Shown piece after piece: positions 1 through 6,977 of a stretch of 49,355 bases of DNA. The translations under genes were made by a program, and so were the position numbers. Positions within the stretch are counted from its first letter, which is position 1. Every line of letters begins with the position of its first letter. The notes under the pieces were generated by a model. The model did no database searches and had not been told where the DNA came from. It was given only the letters and a program-made list of their open reading frames with translations. Location: assembly GCA_013285775.1 (NCBI GenBank), contig JABDHB010000002.1, positions 1 through 49,355 on the forward strand. The letters run 5' to 3'. The DNA comes from Chlamydiota bacterium (GTDB lineage: Bacteria > Chlamydiota > Chlamydiia > Chlamydiales > Rhabdochlamydiaceae).

Positions 1-7
1 TGTATGC

Positions 8-36
8 TTGACAAATAAATTTTTACTGATTATACT
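8..36 (+). promoter_or_regulatory. Sigma-70 type promoter of small basic gene
   Basis: A perfect -35 box TTGACA (8-13) is followed after 17 bp by TATACT (31-36). This is the best consensus promoter I can see in the window. It lies 37 bp ahead of the small basic ORF starting at 74, which has a GGGG-type ribosome site at 65-68. Confidence 0.8.
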
Positions 37-73
37 AAAATTTAAAGATAGATATAATTAACAAGGGGTTTTT

Positions 74-190
74 ATGAAAAAAAGAAGATCAAGCAAAACA
101 ACGCACAAAAAAAGCACCATGATTATGAGACAAATCCACAGAATGTCTGCAGAAATTAAAAGACTTTCTCGCTACATCAAGTCTTGGTAA
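74..190 (+). CDS. Small basic protein (38 aa)
   Basis: This is a 38-residue ORF beginning MKKRRSSKTTHKKS and ending RYIKSW, with Lys/Arg making up about a third of the residues. It follows a consensus promoter at 8-36 and an AAGGGG ribosome site about 5 bases before the ATG. The composition suggests a nucleic-acid-binding peptide, in the style of the small histone-like proteins of chlamydiae, but I do not recognise a named family. Its last 14 bases overlap the 3' end of the convergent permease gene. The promoter and ribosome site are the main reasons to believe it is real. Confidence 0.6.
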   Translation: MKKRRSSKTTHKKSTMIMRQIHRMSAEIKRLSRYIKSW

Positions 191-1598
191 TTTTATTTGG
201 TAAGAACCAGTGGGGTTTTTTGCATTGGTAAATAATCAGTGGAATACCACACATGATGAGAAGGCCAATGATTAAAAAGCTATCGTAAAAAAGCAAGCTT
301 CCTGTTGCGATCTGCGTGGGAGGGATAAAACTCAATAGAATTGCCGCAATGGATGTGATCATTCCAACACTTGCGACAAGCCAGATCCCTTTATGTCTAT
401 AGGGGATTGTATAGGCTCTTGGTACATGAGGTTTCACGTAGCGCAGTCTAATTGCTGAAATAAACATCAATACATACATCACAAGATAACTCTGCGCGCT
501 TAAAGCGCTTAATATCCAGTAAGAGCTGCTTAAAGAAGGCATATATAGAAAGACTAACGAGGCAGCTGTTACGATAATCGCTTGGAAAAGGAGGAGATTT
601 ACCGGTGTTCCATGTTTATTCACCTTTTGAAAATAGGGAGGAAGATTTCCATGGATGGACGTTGCATAAAGCCCCTTTACAGGACCTGCTATCCAAGCAT
701 TTGTTTCAGCGATAGCTCCAATAATCAGGAGCACTCCCATGATGGGAAGGATCCATTCTAGATTATATGCATTAAAGAAAATATGGAATGCATCCATGAG
801 GCCTGCTACAAGGCTGATTTTCTCCTTGGGGATTACAATTGCAATAGCAAGAGAGCCTAACATAAAAATAACGAATGTAATGATTGCTGCAATCAGGATG
901 GATCTAGGAAAGTTCTTCTGTGGATTTTTGACGTTTGCAGCGTGTGCAGAGGATACTTCTAATCCGGCAAACGCTAAAAATAATCCCCCTAAAAATACCC
1001 AGCTTCCAATCCCTTCAAATTTTGGAAACATAGCATCGACAGTTAAAGGAGTTTCAGAAGGGTGAGTGGAGAACAGCCAGGTGAGTCCTAATCCAATAAT
1101 GAGTAGTCCAGGAGCAATTGTTCCTAAAATGACTCCGATGGTGCTAAACAAGCTAGAAGTTTTTATTCCTAAGTAGTTCAGAAGAGTCATCCCCCAAAAA
1201 CCGACTAAAATGACTGCAAGGACAAACTCCTTTGAAGGTGCAATTTTAGGATCTATAATAAAAGCAAGGGTCGCAGCGCAAAAAGAGAGGATGACGGGAA
1301 ACCAACTCACATTATGGACCCACTGCATCCAGATAGCGAAGAATCCCCAACGATCTCCTAAAGCTTCTCTAACCCAAATATAGACGCCTCCCTCTCTTGA
1401 CCATCCCGTTGCCAATTCTGCGGAAACAAGAGCGCTTGGTACAAGAAAAAGGAGAGCAACAATGACAAAATAAGAAATCATTCCCAATCCATATTCCGCT
1501 ACAAGAGGAAGATTGCGTAAGCTTGCCATAATGGAGACGTTAAGCATGGCGAGGACGAAAACACTTAAAACCCGACGTTGTCCGTTTGCAAAAGCCAC
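177..1598 (-). CDS. APC-superfamily amino acid permease (paralogue 1)
   Basis: A 473-residue, very hydrophobic protein with about 12 predicted membrane helices, the usual size for the amino acid-polyamine-organocation superfamily. Residues 61-75 (ELATGWS.EGGVYIW) match the conserved E-L-x(6)-GG-x-Y-x-W element that follows helix 2 in this family, which includes GadC-like antiporters. The start is GTG at 1596-1598, with a GGAGA ribosome site about 7 bases upstream. A second permease with the same layout lies at 11469-12848. The substrate cannot be read from sequence; exchange of host-derived amino acids is a reasonable inference for an intracellular bacterium. Confidence 0.9.
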   Translation of the reverse strand: MAFANGQRRVLSVFVLAMLNVSIMASLRNLPLVAEYGLGMISYFVIVALLFLVPSALVSAELATGWSREGGVYIWVREALGDRWGFFAIWMQWVHNVSWFPVILSFCAATLAFIIDPKIAPSKEFVLAVILVGFWGMTLLNYLGIKTSSLFSTIGVILGTIAPGLLIIGLGLTWLFSTHPSETPLTVDAMFPKFEGIGSWVFLGGLFLAFAGLEVSSAHAANVKNPQKNFPRSILIAAIITFVIFMLGSLAIAIVIPKEKISLVAGLMDAFHIFFNAYNLEWILPIMGVLLIIGAIAETNAWIAGPVKGLYATSIHGNLPPYFQKVNKHGTPVNLLLFQAIIVTAASLVFLYMPSLSSSYWILSALSAQSYLVMYVLMFISAIRLRYVKPHVPRAYTIPYRHKGIWLVASVGMITSIAAILLSFIPPTQIATGSLLFYDSFLIIGLLIMCGIPLIIYQCKKPHWFLPNKITKT

Positions 1599-1764
1599 AA
1601 AAATTCTCCTTTTTTATCGTTCTAACTTAAATGCTTATAAATTGGAAAGAATTATTTTATAGGAAACATTATTTTAATATTATAGAATAAAGTTTAGAAG
1701 GCAAAGGGCCCATATCTAAAGTGTATGTGTTTTTATGCCAAACAACGCCATTAATGGAGAAGTT

Positions 1765-1902
1765 ATGAAACAACAACAACCTAATAAGCCTCAACAACCT
1801 TTTCACCCAAGCAATCCAGGTCAAAAACCTGCGCATCCTATACAACAACCAAGTCAAAAACCACAACATCCTGGTCAAAAGCAACCAGGTAAGCAGTGGT
1901 AA
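1765..1902 (+). CDS. Small Gln/Pro/Lys-rich protein (45 aa)
   Basis: This 45-residue ORF is almost entirely Gln, Pro, Lys, His, Asn and Gly (MKQQQPNKPQQP... ending KQPGKQW). It contains imperfect repeats of a P-x-H-P-G-Q-K type unit around residues 13-20 and 33-41. A GGAGAA ribosome site lies 3 bases before the ATG. It would be intrinsically disordered and basic. I do not recognise a family. The gene converges on the glutaredoxin gene, with 4 bases between their ends. It is supported by the ribosome site and periodic composition, not by known homology. Confidence 0.5.
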   Translation: MKQQQPNKPQQPFHPSNPGQKPAHPIQQPSQKPQHPGQKQPGKQW

Positions 1903-1906
1903 GAGT

Positions 1907-2188
1907 TTACTCGTCGCTGAGCTGACTCTGATGCTTGGATAACCATCCAATAGCATCGTCGGAGCCGTAGTACGCTTTACCATCAACCACTAGGCATGGG
2001 ACGTGTACTTCGCCTCCGATTCTTTGTAATTCTTTCTGTCCCGCATCGTTTCCATCTAAATTGGTCATTGGCACAGTTTTATGAATACTGTGTAGGTAGT
2101 CCATCACCTCGTGACAATAAGGGCAATTCGGTGTATAGTAGAGCGTAATCGCTGCTATCGCAGATAGTAGGGAAAATAAATTTTTCAT
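1907..2188 (-). CDS. Glutaredoxin-like thiol-disulfide protein
   Basis: A 93-residue protein with the glutaredoxin active site CPYC at residues 22-25, the cis-proline loop H-V-P-C at 62-65 and the glutathione-site G-S-D-D-A at 75-79. The first 16 residues are unusually hydrophobic (MKNLFSLLSAIAAI). Since the beta-strand before CPYC also lies here, this may be either the normal first strand or a membrane/export signal. It should reduce protein or glutathione mixed disulfides. The start has a GGAGG site 6 bases upstream. It is divergent from the cyclophilin gene with about 76 bp between them. Confidence 0.88.
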   Translation of the reverse strand: MKNLFSLLSAIAAITLYYTPNCPYCHEVMDYLHSIHKTVPMTNLDGNDAGQKELQRIGGEVHVPCLVVDGKAYYGSDDAIGWLSKHQSQLSDE

Positions 2189-2264
2189 AGATGCCTCCTA
2201 AAATGATCTTGCAATTTAGGGAGATTTTTTACAAATTGAAAAGGCATTATTAATTGGAGTGTCT

Positions 2265-2819
2265 ATGAAAAAAATATTTTTTGGGCTAATTTCTGCCCTT
2301 TTAACTGTATTCGCACATGGAGATGAAACTATGAATTATCAAGAACCTAAAGCTCCCTTAACTTTTGAAAAGGGAAAAACCTACCAAGCCATTATTCATA
2401 CAACGAAAGGAGATGTTGTATGTGAGCTATATCCTGAAAAAGCTCCTCTTTCTGTAACGAATTTTATTCAGCTAGCGCAAGGAGGATTTTATAATGGTCT
2501 TCTATTTCATCGTGTGGTACCTGGATTTGTCGTTCAAGGTGGAGATCCTCAAGGGAATGGAAGTGGTGGCCCTGGATATACTGTTCCTGCAGAAATTGGG
2601 TTGAATCATGAAAAAGGTGCTTTAGCTTGGGCTAGGACATCAGATCAAATTAATCCACAAAGACGCTCTAGCGGTTCTCAATTCTACATTACTTTAGACA
2701 AAGTTACTTATCTGGATGGCCAATACACTGTTTTTGGACAAACTGTCTCAGGAATGGATATTGTCCAAAAGATCAGCCAGGGAGATGTCATTAAGAGTGT
2801 GGAAATTAGTATTAAATAA
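2265..2819 (+). CDS. Cyclophilin-type peptidyl-prolyl isomerase, exported
   Basis: A 184-residue protein with an N-terminal signal peptide (about residues 1-18, ending A-H-G-D) and one cyclophilin domain from about residue 40. Catalytic F-H-R-V is at 81-84, V-V-Q-G-G-D-P-Q-G at 89-97, S-G-S-Q-F-Y-I at 136-142 and L-D-G-Q-Y-T-V-F-G at 150-158. The residue before LDG, Trp in human cyclophilin A, is Tyr149 here, which suggests low cyclosporin affinity as in bacterial periplasmic PpiA. I chose the ATG at 2265 (TTGGAG 5 bases upstream) over an in-frame GTG at 2259. It would catalyse prolyl isomerisation in the periplasm. Confidence 0.93.
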   Translation: MKKIFFGLISALLTVFAHGDETMNYQEPKAPLTFEKGKTYQAIIHTTKGDVVCELYPEKAPLSVTNFIQLAQGGFYNGLLFHRVVPGFVVQGGDPQGNGSGGPGYTVPAEIGLNHEKGALAWARTSDQINPQRRSSGSQFYITLDKVTYLDGQYTVFGQTVSGMDIVQKISQGDVIKSVEISIK

Positions 2820-2827
2820 AAATTATT

Positions 2828-2857
2828 TTGAAAAATAATGCGGTTAGTGAGTATAGT
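2828..2857 (+). promoter_or_regulatory. Promoter of small basic gene at 2908
   Basis: TTGAAA (2828-2833) and TATAGT (2852-2857) are separated by 18 bp. Transcription would start near 2865, giving a leader of about 45 bases before the 47-aa ORF. A short GTCAG-5-CTGAC inverted repeat (2857-2871) overlaps the predicted start point and could be an operator, but that is speculation. Confidence 0.55.
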
Positions 2858-2907
2858 CAGAAATACTGACGCAAACGACATTTGTGAAGGTAGAGGGGGA
2901 TATTCAT

Positions 2908-3051
2908 ATGAACATTCAATGCAAAAAACCGCAATTCAAAGCGATTGTTAAAAATCCATTAGCTGATAAATTAAAAGCTAAACATGCAAAAGCAATTTTG
3001 GAAGCAAGACTTAAAAAACGATTAAGATTAGTATCAAAAAAATACTGTTAA
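2908..3051 (+). CDS. Small basic protein (47 aa)
   Basis: A 47-residue ORF (MNIQCKKPQFKAIVKNP... ending LRLVSKKYC), rich in Lys and Arg with Ala/Leu-rich stretches that could form one basic amphipathic helix (about residues 18-42). Cys is the 5th and the last residue. It has its own promoter (2828-2857), an AGGGGGA ribosome site about 8 bases upstream and a strong terminator (3084-3127). That complete transcription unit makes it credible although I do not recognise the family. A nucleic-acid-binding role is inferred from charge only. Confidence 0.62.
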   Translation: MNIQCKKPQFKAIVKNPLADKLKAKHAKAILEARLKKRLRLVSKKYC

Positions 3052-3083
3052 ATAAATTTTTTTTAATTTTTCTTTCCTAATAC

Positions 3084-3127
3084 AAAAAGCCTTCTATACA
3101 TTGCTGTAGAAGGCTTTTTTCTTTTTT
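3084..3127 (+). terminator. Rho-independent terminator
   Basis: A perfect 13-bp stem (AAAAAGCCTTCTA at 3084-3096, complement at 3107-3119) with a 10-base loop is followed by a T-rich run. It closes the transcription unit of the small basic gene ending at 3051. Confidence 0.88.
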
Positions 3128-3193
3128 TGGCTTCGTTAAAAAGCATATAGAATTTAATTTTAAAAAAATTTTTATTTAATTTAATTCGAAATA

Positions 3194-3202
3194 TGTTATA
3201 TT
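3194..3202 (+). promoter_or_regulatory. Extended -10 promoter of histone-like gene
   Basis: TG-T-TATATT (3194-3202) is a good extended -10 element in a very A/T-rich stretch. No convincing -35 box is seen at the right distance. The histone-like ORF starts 55 bp downstream. Confidence 0.45.
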
Positions 3203-3257
3203 AACGATTGTAGGGTAGATAAATAACAGTAACTGCCCCCATAACAAGGAGAATATT

Positions 3258-3371
3258 ATGGCTAAAGCTAGAGCAAAAACAAAATCTAGAAAATCTTCTA
3301 GAAAAAGAGTTACAAAAAGAGCGAAAGCAAAAACTTCTACAAAACGTAGAAAAAAAGCAGCTCGTCGATAG
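3258..3371 (+). CDS. Histone H1/Hc2-like basic peptide (37 aa)
   Basis: A 37-residue ORF, MAKARAKTKSRKSSRKRV and so on, in which 20 residues are Lys or Arg and most of the rest are Ala, Ser and Thr. This is the composition of the Ala-Lys-Arg tail of chlamydial Hc2 (HctB) and eukaryotic H1 tails, and it would bind DNA or RNA non-specifically. It is far shorter than normal Hc1/Hc2, so it is either a miniature nucleoid protein or a translation-associated basic peptide. An AAGGAGAA ribosome site lies 6 bases before the ATG, and two stem-loop terminators follow directly. Confidence 0.7.
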   Translation: MAKARAKTKSRKSSRKRVTKRAKAKTSTKRRKKAARR

Positions 3372-3381
3372 TAAATCGACT

Positions 3382-3408
3382 ACTTAACCCTTGAGGTTAA
3401 GTATTTTT
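3382..3408 (+). terminator. Terminator hairpin 1 after histone-like gene
   Basis: An 8-bp stem ACTTAACC/GGTTAAGT (3382-3389 and 3395-3402) with a 5-base loop is followed by ATTTTT. It is the first of two tandem hairpins after the histone-like gene. Confidence 0.65.
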
Positions 3409-3416
3409 GAACTGTT

Positions 3417-3450
3417 ATCGAGCAGGTTTTGACTTGCTCGATTTTTTTTT
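3417..3450 (+). terminator. Terminator hairpin 2 after histone-like gene
   Basis: An 8-bp stem ATCGAGCA/TGCTCGAT (3417-3424 and 3435-3442) has a 10-base loop and a run of nine T. It abuts the end of the convergent nitroreductase gene (3453), so it may serve both directions, although the T-run favours the plus strand. Confidence 0.8.
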
Positions 3451-3452
3451 GC

Positions 3453-4022
3453 CTAAAAGGAGCCTTCTGAGATGATTTCGCTTAAGGGCTTGCGTGGTGA
3501 GGGGATCTCTCGTTCTTGTAGTTCCTTAGGGAGTTTTTCCTTGGGGGCGAGTTTTCCAATGGCAATCATCGCTTCAACATTGTAGTCATCTGGGATATGA
3601 AGGACCTTTTTCGCCTTATCATAGTCAAAACCCTCCATTCCATGGACAACGTATCCTCTGCTTGTCCCTTCTAAGGCAAGAGACATCCATGCGGCACCTG
3701 TATCAAAACTATGTGTGCGCTCAGGCTTATTATTGTGTTCAAAAAGAGTTCTCGAAACAACAACGACTAAAGCTGCTGCATTCTTTGTCCATGATTTATT
3801 AAAATCAATCATCAGATCAAAAAACGTATCCCAAGAAGAGGTGTTTTTCTTTGCATAGAGAAATTTCCAAGGTTGCCCATTATAAGAAGAGGGAGCAAAA
3901 CGGGCCGCTTCAAAAAGAGGCATAAGTTCTTCATCGCTCATTTCTTCTCCAGTCATCGACCGGGGTGACCATCGATTTTTAATGATCGGGTTGATGGGGT
4001 AGTTGACTTTTCTATTTTCCAT
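3453..4022 (-). CDS. Nitroreductase-family FMN oxidoreductase
   Basis: A 189-residue protein of the compact nitroreductase fold. Residues 16-23 (N-R-W-S-P-R-S-M) match the FMN-phosphate-binding R-x-S-x-R motif. E-A-A-R-F-A-P-S-S-Y-N-G-Q-P-W at 38-52 is the hallmark A-P-S-x-x-N-x-Q-P-W segment, and A-I-G lies near residue 154. Such enzymes use NAD(P)H and FMN to reduce nitro compounds, quinones or related substrates, normally as homodimers. The physiological substrate is unknown. The length fits the short members of the family. The upstream ribosome site is weak (GTGGA). Confidence 0.92.
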   Translation of the reverse strand: MENRKVNYPINPIIKNRWSPRSMTGEEMSDEELMPLFEAARFAPSSYNGQPWKFLYAKKNTSSWDTFFDLMIDFNKSWTKNAAALVVVVSRTLFEHNNKPERTHSFDTGAAWMSLALEGTSRGYVVHGMEGFDYDKAKKVLHIPDDYNVEAMIAIGKLAPKEKLPKELQEREIPSPRKPLSEIISEGSF

Positions 4023-4133
4023 AATTTATTCCACTCTGTTAACTGTTATTTTCAGTCACGTTAACAAAAATGAAGAAATAGGTTCCAGTTAATTTTTACA
4101 TTTCAAGCGATGAAATTTTAACTATAGATAAGA

Positions 4134-4224
4134 TTAACGCAAAAGCGCAAAGTCGCCAAGGCGCAAAAAGAGAAAATAAATAATTAATTTTTGCGTCTTG
4201 GCGCCTTTGCGTTTTTGCGTTTAA
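4134..4224. repeat. AACGCAAAGACGC palindromic repeat, copy 1
   Basis: An imperfect inverted repeat with about 36-bp arms (4134-4169 and 4188-4224) is built from CGCAAA(A/G) units. It belongs to the same family as the copies at 17827-17917 and 40209-40299. This copy is intergenic, in the otherwise empty 323-bp gap between the nitroreductase and proC genes, and contains no credible gene. Confidence 0.85.
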
Positions 4225-4345
4225 TTGTATGCAATTCCTGAGTTTGAAACACATAAATTGACTTAATATTAATCCATTTGCGATCGTTGATTTTTGGCGC
4301 TTTGAACCCGCCTATCGTCAAATTTTGAATCACATTAGGTATAGC

Positions 4346-5065
4346 ATGAAAATCGTTGTTGTTGGTCCTGGCTCTATGGGAAGTGCTTTTGTGGGACATT
4401 TTGCAAAAGCGCATGATGTTGTGACTTGTGGACGTCATGATAAGAAAGCTTCGCTTATTAAGGGGGCAGAGATTGTACTTCTTGCAGTAAAACCTAAAGA
4501 CCTTGCTGCTGTTTCGAAAGAAATTGGGCCTTTGCTGACAAAAGAACAAATCTTGATTAGCATGCTAGCTGGAGTAACGCTTGATACATTAAGAACTCAT
4601 TTTCCCTCCTCCCATCTTTTAAGAATCATGCCTAACCTTGCTCTTATTTGTAACGAAGGGGTTATTGGGATTGTAGATGATCAGAGTTTACCCTCTGAGC
4701 AAAAGAAAAAGATAGATACTCTTTTTCATGGGCTTGGCCTTCTTTCTTGGGTTCCTGAAAGCAAGATAAATGCTATTAGCGCTCTTGCTGGATCGGGTCC
4801 AGCTTTTATGTATTTGATTATTGAAGCTATGATTGAAGGGGGAATTTATATGGGGCTTACAGCGGATCAATCGAAAGAATATACTCTTCAGATGATCAAA
4901 GGTTCTATTGAGCTTCTTCAATTTGAAGGGAAAACTCCTACTGAACTCACTTATAGAATTGCTTCTCCAGCCGGCACAACTATTGCTGGCCTTAAAAAAA
5001 TGGAAGAAGATGGCGTACGGGGCTGTATTATCAATGCTCTAATAGAAACCTATAAAAAGAATTGA
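4346..5065 (+). CDS. proC: Pyrroline-5-carboxylate reductase
   Basis: A 239-residue enzyme converting 1-pyrroline-5-carboxylate to proline with NAD(P)H. The N-terminal Rossmann motif G-P-G-S-M-G-S-A is at residues 7-14, A-V-K-P at 47-50 and R-I-M-P-N at 93-97. The C-terminal dimer/substrate region shows A-L-A-G-S-G-P-A-F at 146-154 and the ProC signature S-P-A-G-T-T-I-A-G-L at 207-216. I start at the ATG at 4346, where the Rossmann fold begins. An in-frame TTG at 4325 would only add non-conserved residues. The LysE exporter gene follows 10 bp downstream, suggesting a two-gene operon for amino-acid homeostasis. Confidence 0.95.
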   Translation: MKIVVVGPGSMGSAFVGHFAKAHDVVTCGRHDKKASLIKGAEIVLLAVKPKDLAAVSKEIGPLLTKEQILISMLAGVTLDTLRTHFPSSHLLRIMPNLALICNEGVIGIVDDQSLPSEQKKKIDTLFHGLGLLSWVPESKINAISALAGSGPAFMYLIIEAMIEGGIYMGLTADQSKEYTLQMIKGSIELLQFEGKTPTELTYRIASPAGTTIAGLKKMEEDGVRGCIINALIETYKKN

Positions 5066-5075
5066 GGAGTTTTTT

Positions 5076-5681
5076 GTGGAGCTAGGTTTTTTTGTGAAGG
5101 GGATGATATTAGGTTTTTCAATTGCGGCGCCGGTTGGGCCAATTGGAGTGCTCTGTATTCGGAGGACGATCCAGTATGGGAGATGGTCGGGTTTTTTTTC
5201 GGGAATGGGCGCTGCGGTCGCAGATACTCTTTATGGAATGATTGCAGCATTGGGGCTTACTTGGCTTTCAGGCTTTATGGTAGCTGAGCAATTTTGGTTC
5301 AGAGTAGTTGGCGGGGCGTTTTTACTTTATTTGGGAATAAAAACATTTAGGGCAAAACCAATGGGAAAAGGGAACGAGGTGACCCATAAAACTCTTACCA
5401 AAGACTTTGCTTCGACGTTTTTTTTAACAATGACAAATCCGATGACCATTATTTCTTATTTGGCGATCTTTGCAGGCTTGGGGCTCACTCCGGAAGAGGG
5501 GAGTCCAACAAAATTAATTCTCGGTGTTTTTTTCGGTTCTGCCATTTGGTGGATTATCCTTAGCGAGGGAGTTACCTTATTTCGTAGTATGGTAAGCGAA
5601 AGGGTAATGACTTTGATCAATCGTTTTGCTGGGGCGCTCATCGCCGCTTTTGGTATAGCTGCCTGGCTGAGTCTTCTTTAA
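5076..5681 (+). CDS. LysE/RhtB-family amino acid exporter
   Basis: A 201-residue integral membrane protein with about six hydrophobic segments. The diagnostic N-terminal segment G-F-S-I-A-A-P-V-G-P-I-G-V (about residues 13-25) matches the LysE family motif G-x(4)-P-G-P. The start is GTG at 5076 with GGAG about 6 bases upstream. It is 10 bp after proC, so the pair is probably co-transcribed. The family exports amino acids such as lysine, threonine or homoserine; the substrate here is unknown. Confidence 0.9.
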   Translation: MELGFFVKGMILGFSIAAPVGPIGVLCIRRTIQYGRWSGFFSGMGAAVADTLYGMIAALGLTWLSGFMVAEQFWFRVVGGAFLLYLGIKTFRAKPMGKGNEVTHKTLTKDFASTFFLTMTNPMTIISYLAIFAGLGLTPEEGSPTKLILGVFFGSAIWWIILSEGVTLFRSMVSERVMTLINRFAGALIAAFGIAAWLSLL

Positions 5682-5810
5682 CTCTTTATAATTTAGCATG
5701 TTATAGTTAGTGTGTCACGTTTTGCGAGGGAATCTATTGTTTTTTATAAAAATTTTTCTTGATAAGATAGTCGGATAAAAGATACAGGAGGAATACAGAA
5801 AGGAGGGAAT

Positions 5811-6146
5811 ATGATGACTAAAGTTTTAGGGGTTTTGATTTTTATTGGGGGCGTTGTTTTGATCCTTGCTTCCAATAATATTGCTGAGCGTGTGGCAGCA
5901 GGAAGAGGAGAGATATCAAGTGGACAGAGAAAAGTTGATACAGCAAATGAGCTGTTTTCTATGAATCAAAGGACAAAGCCGATAGGTGGCTTAGTCACGG
6001 GGTCTGCACAAGATAAGATTAATGCAGGCACTCAAGAAGCAGATAAGTATGATCGGCTTGCTGGTCAACTGCAAACAGGTGGATATGTCCTCTGTGGCGT
6101 GGGTATTGTCGTATTTATTATAGGATGTTTCCGTCGAAAAAAATAA
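5811..6146 (+). CDS. Small membrane protein with two terminal helices
   Basis: A 111-residue protein of unknown family. A hydrophobic helix at about residues 4-21 and a second at about 88-106 flank a polar, Gln/Ala/Gly-rich central region (about 25-85) that should lie on one side of the membrane as a hairpin. The C-terminus R-R-K-K fits a cytoplasmic anchor. It begins with tandem ATG codons preceded by an excellent AAGGAGGGA site. It is followed after 9 bp by the DUF3309 gene, so the two small membrane proteins probably form an operon. Confidence 0.75.
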   Translation: MMTKVLGVLIFIGGVVLILASNNIAERVAAGRGEISSGQRKVDTANELFSMNQRTKPIGGLVTGSAQDKINAGTQEADKYDRLAGQLQTGGYVLCGVGIVVFIIGCFRRKK

Positions 6147-6155
6147 AGGGGTTTT

Positions 6156-6311
6156 ATGCTAGGAACAATTTTACTTATTATCTTAATTTTGATGCTCATT
6201 GGAGCTGTCCCAAGATGGAATTACAGTCGTGATTGGGGTTATGCTCCGTTTGGCGGTTTAATGACTATCTTGATTATCATCTTGATTTTGGTTCTTTTAG
6301 GAGTCATTTAG
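6156..6311 (+). CDS. DUF3309-family membrane peptide (51 aa)
   Basis: A 51-residue protein. A hydrophobic N-terminal helix (MLGTILLIILILMLIGAVP) is followed by the DUF3309 hallmark W-N-Y-S-R-D-W-G-Y-A-P-F-G-G (about residues 21-34) and a second hydrophobic helix. I recognise this as the widespread DUF3309 family, whose molecular role is unknown. The upstream AAAGGGG site is 5 bases from the ATG, within 9 bp of the preceding gene. A long hairpin follows. Confidence 0.88.
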   Translation: MLGTILLIILILMLIGAVPRWNYSRDWGYAPFGGLMTILIIILILVLLGVI

Positions 6312-6319
6312 AAGCAATC

Positions 6320-6365
6320 ATTTTGTTCTGTATGTCCAAAGGGGCATACAGAACAAAATCTTTTC
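6320..6365 (+). terminator. Long-stem terminator
   Basis: A perfect 15-bp stem (6320-6334 with 6345-6359), extendable by three more pairs into the loop, is followed by CTTTTC. It ends the transcript of the two small membrane proteins. The stem is longer than a usual terminator, so it may also belong to the local repeat cluster. Confidence 0.6.
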
Positions 6366-6382
6366 GAAATTTATTTACTCAC

Positions 6383-6456
6383 TTTACGCAAAATGGTGTC
6401 GCCAGTTCCTGGCTCGGAGGAGGCGGTGCATCTTTTCCGTGGGTTCCCACCCACGG
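6383..6456. repeat. Dispersed direct repeat, copy 1 (left bracket)
   Basis: About 60 bp beginning TTTACGCAAAATGGTG is repeated at 10382-10470 in the same orientation with scattered substitutions. The two copies flank the block holding the heptad-cysteine, PP2C and MsrA genes. It ends in a small CCGTGGG/CCCACGG stem-loop. No gene is evident between 6312 and 6968; that gap is made of repeats. Confidence 0.75.
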
Positions 6457-6525
6457 CTAACAACTGCCATCGCTTCGCGATTTGATTACCGCTTTGCGGT
6501 TAAGAATCTGTTTAAACTCTTTATG

Positions 6526-6731
6526 AACCTGAGTTTTGGGTTAAAGTAAGATTCTAGTTTGCGAGCGCAAGCGAGCTTTGGAGTGCGCAAATTTATTTGC
6601 GCTTTTTTTCAAGGCGATTTATCGCCGCTAAGTTGTACATCGATAAATCGATGTAGAGAAAAGCGCAAATAAATTTGCGCACTCCAAAAAGCTCGCTTGC
6701 GCTCGCTTCATTAAAACCCAAAACTCAGGTT
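6526..6731. repeat. Large nested inverted repeat
   Basis: AACCTGAGTTTTGGGTT (6526-6542) is complementary to 6715-6731. Inside it, 6561-6606 pairs with 6659-6706 over about 46 bp (GCGAGCGCAAGCGAGC and GTGCGCAAATTTATTTGCGC segments). The centre holds two further small palindromes, GGCGATTTATCGCC (6613-6626) and ACATCGATAAATCGATGT (6637-6654). Outer flanks near 6511-6517 and 6866-6876 (CTGTTTAAA/TTTAAACAG) are also complementary, so the neighbouring repeat at 6745 sits inside a still larger palindrome. Confidence 0.9.
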
Positions 6732-6744
6732 ATGAAAAATTAAA

Positions 6745-6847
6745 ATCGGTTACGCATACGGGGGCGGTTACGGAAGAGGGATTGCTGCTTCGCGCTCGTA
6801 TTCGTTAACTCGTCGTAACCGTAACCGCCCCCGTATGCGTAACCGAT
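6745..6847. repeat. 29-bp perfect inverted repeat
   Basis: ATCGGTTACGCATACGGGGG (start of the arm, 6745-6773) has a perfect complement at 6819-6847, with a 45-base spacer. It is G/C-rich compared with its surroundings and appears inserted within the larger nested palindrome. Confidence 0.9.
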
Positions 6848-6888
6848 ATTTCTTTAAAAATTTTAAACAGGTTCTAAGATGAAAATCA

Positions 6889-6977
6889 GGTAAATAGACC
6901 TCTTTCGAAATTTGCTTTGCCCGAAAAAATCGATGATTTTTTTGGGCAAAGCAAATTTCGAAAGAGGTCTATTTACC
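6889..6977. repeat. GACCTCTTTC palindrome, copy 1
   Basis: Perfect 34-bp arms at 6889-6922 and 6944-6977 have a central GAAAAAATCGATGATTTTTTT that is itself largely self-complementary. The right arm overlaps the end of the heptad-cysteine gene and supplies its last codons and stop. A diverged copy of the same palindrome lies at 9680-9842, on the other side of the PP2C gene. Confidence 0.92.

Noticed and set aside
1669-1986. Minus-strand ORF of 105 aa over the Gln/Pro-rich small gene
   Set aside because: It is antisense to a small gene with a better ribosome site and overlaps the glutaredoxin 3' end. Its Leu/Arg/Trp-rich translation is the complement of Gln/Pro codons.
6233-6460. 75-aa ORF overlapping the DUF3309 gene and the first dispersed repeat
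   Set aside because: It runs in another frame of a recognised gene and through a terminator hairpin, with no ribosome site.
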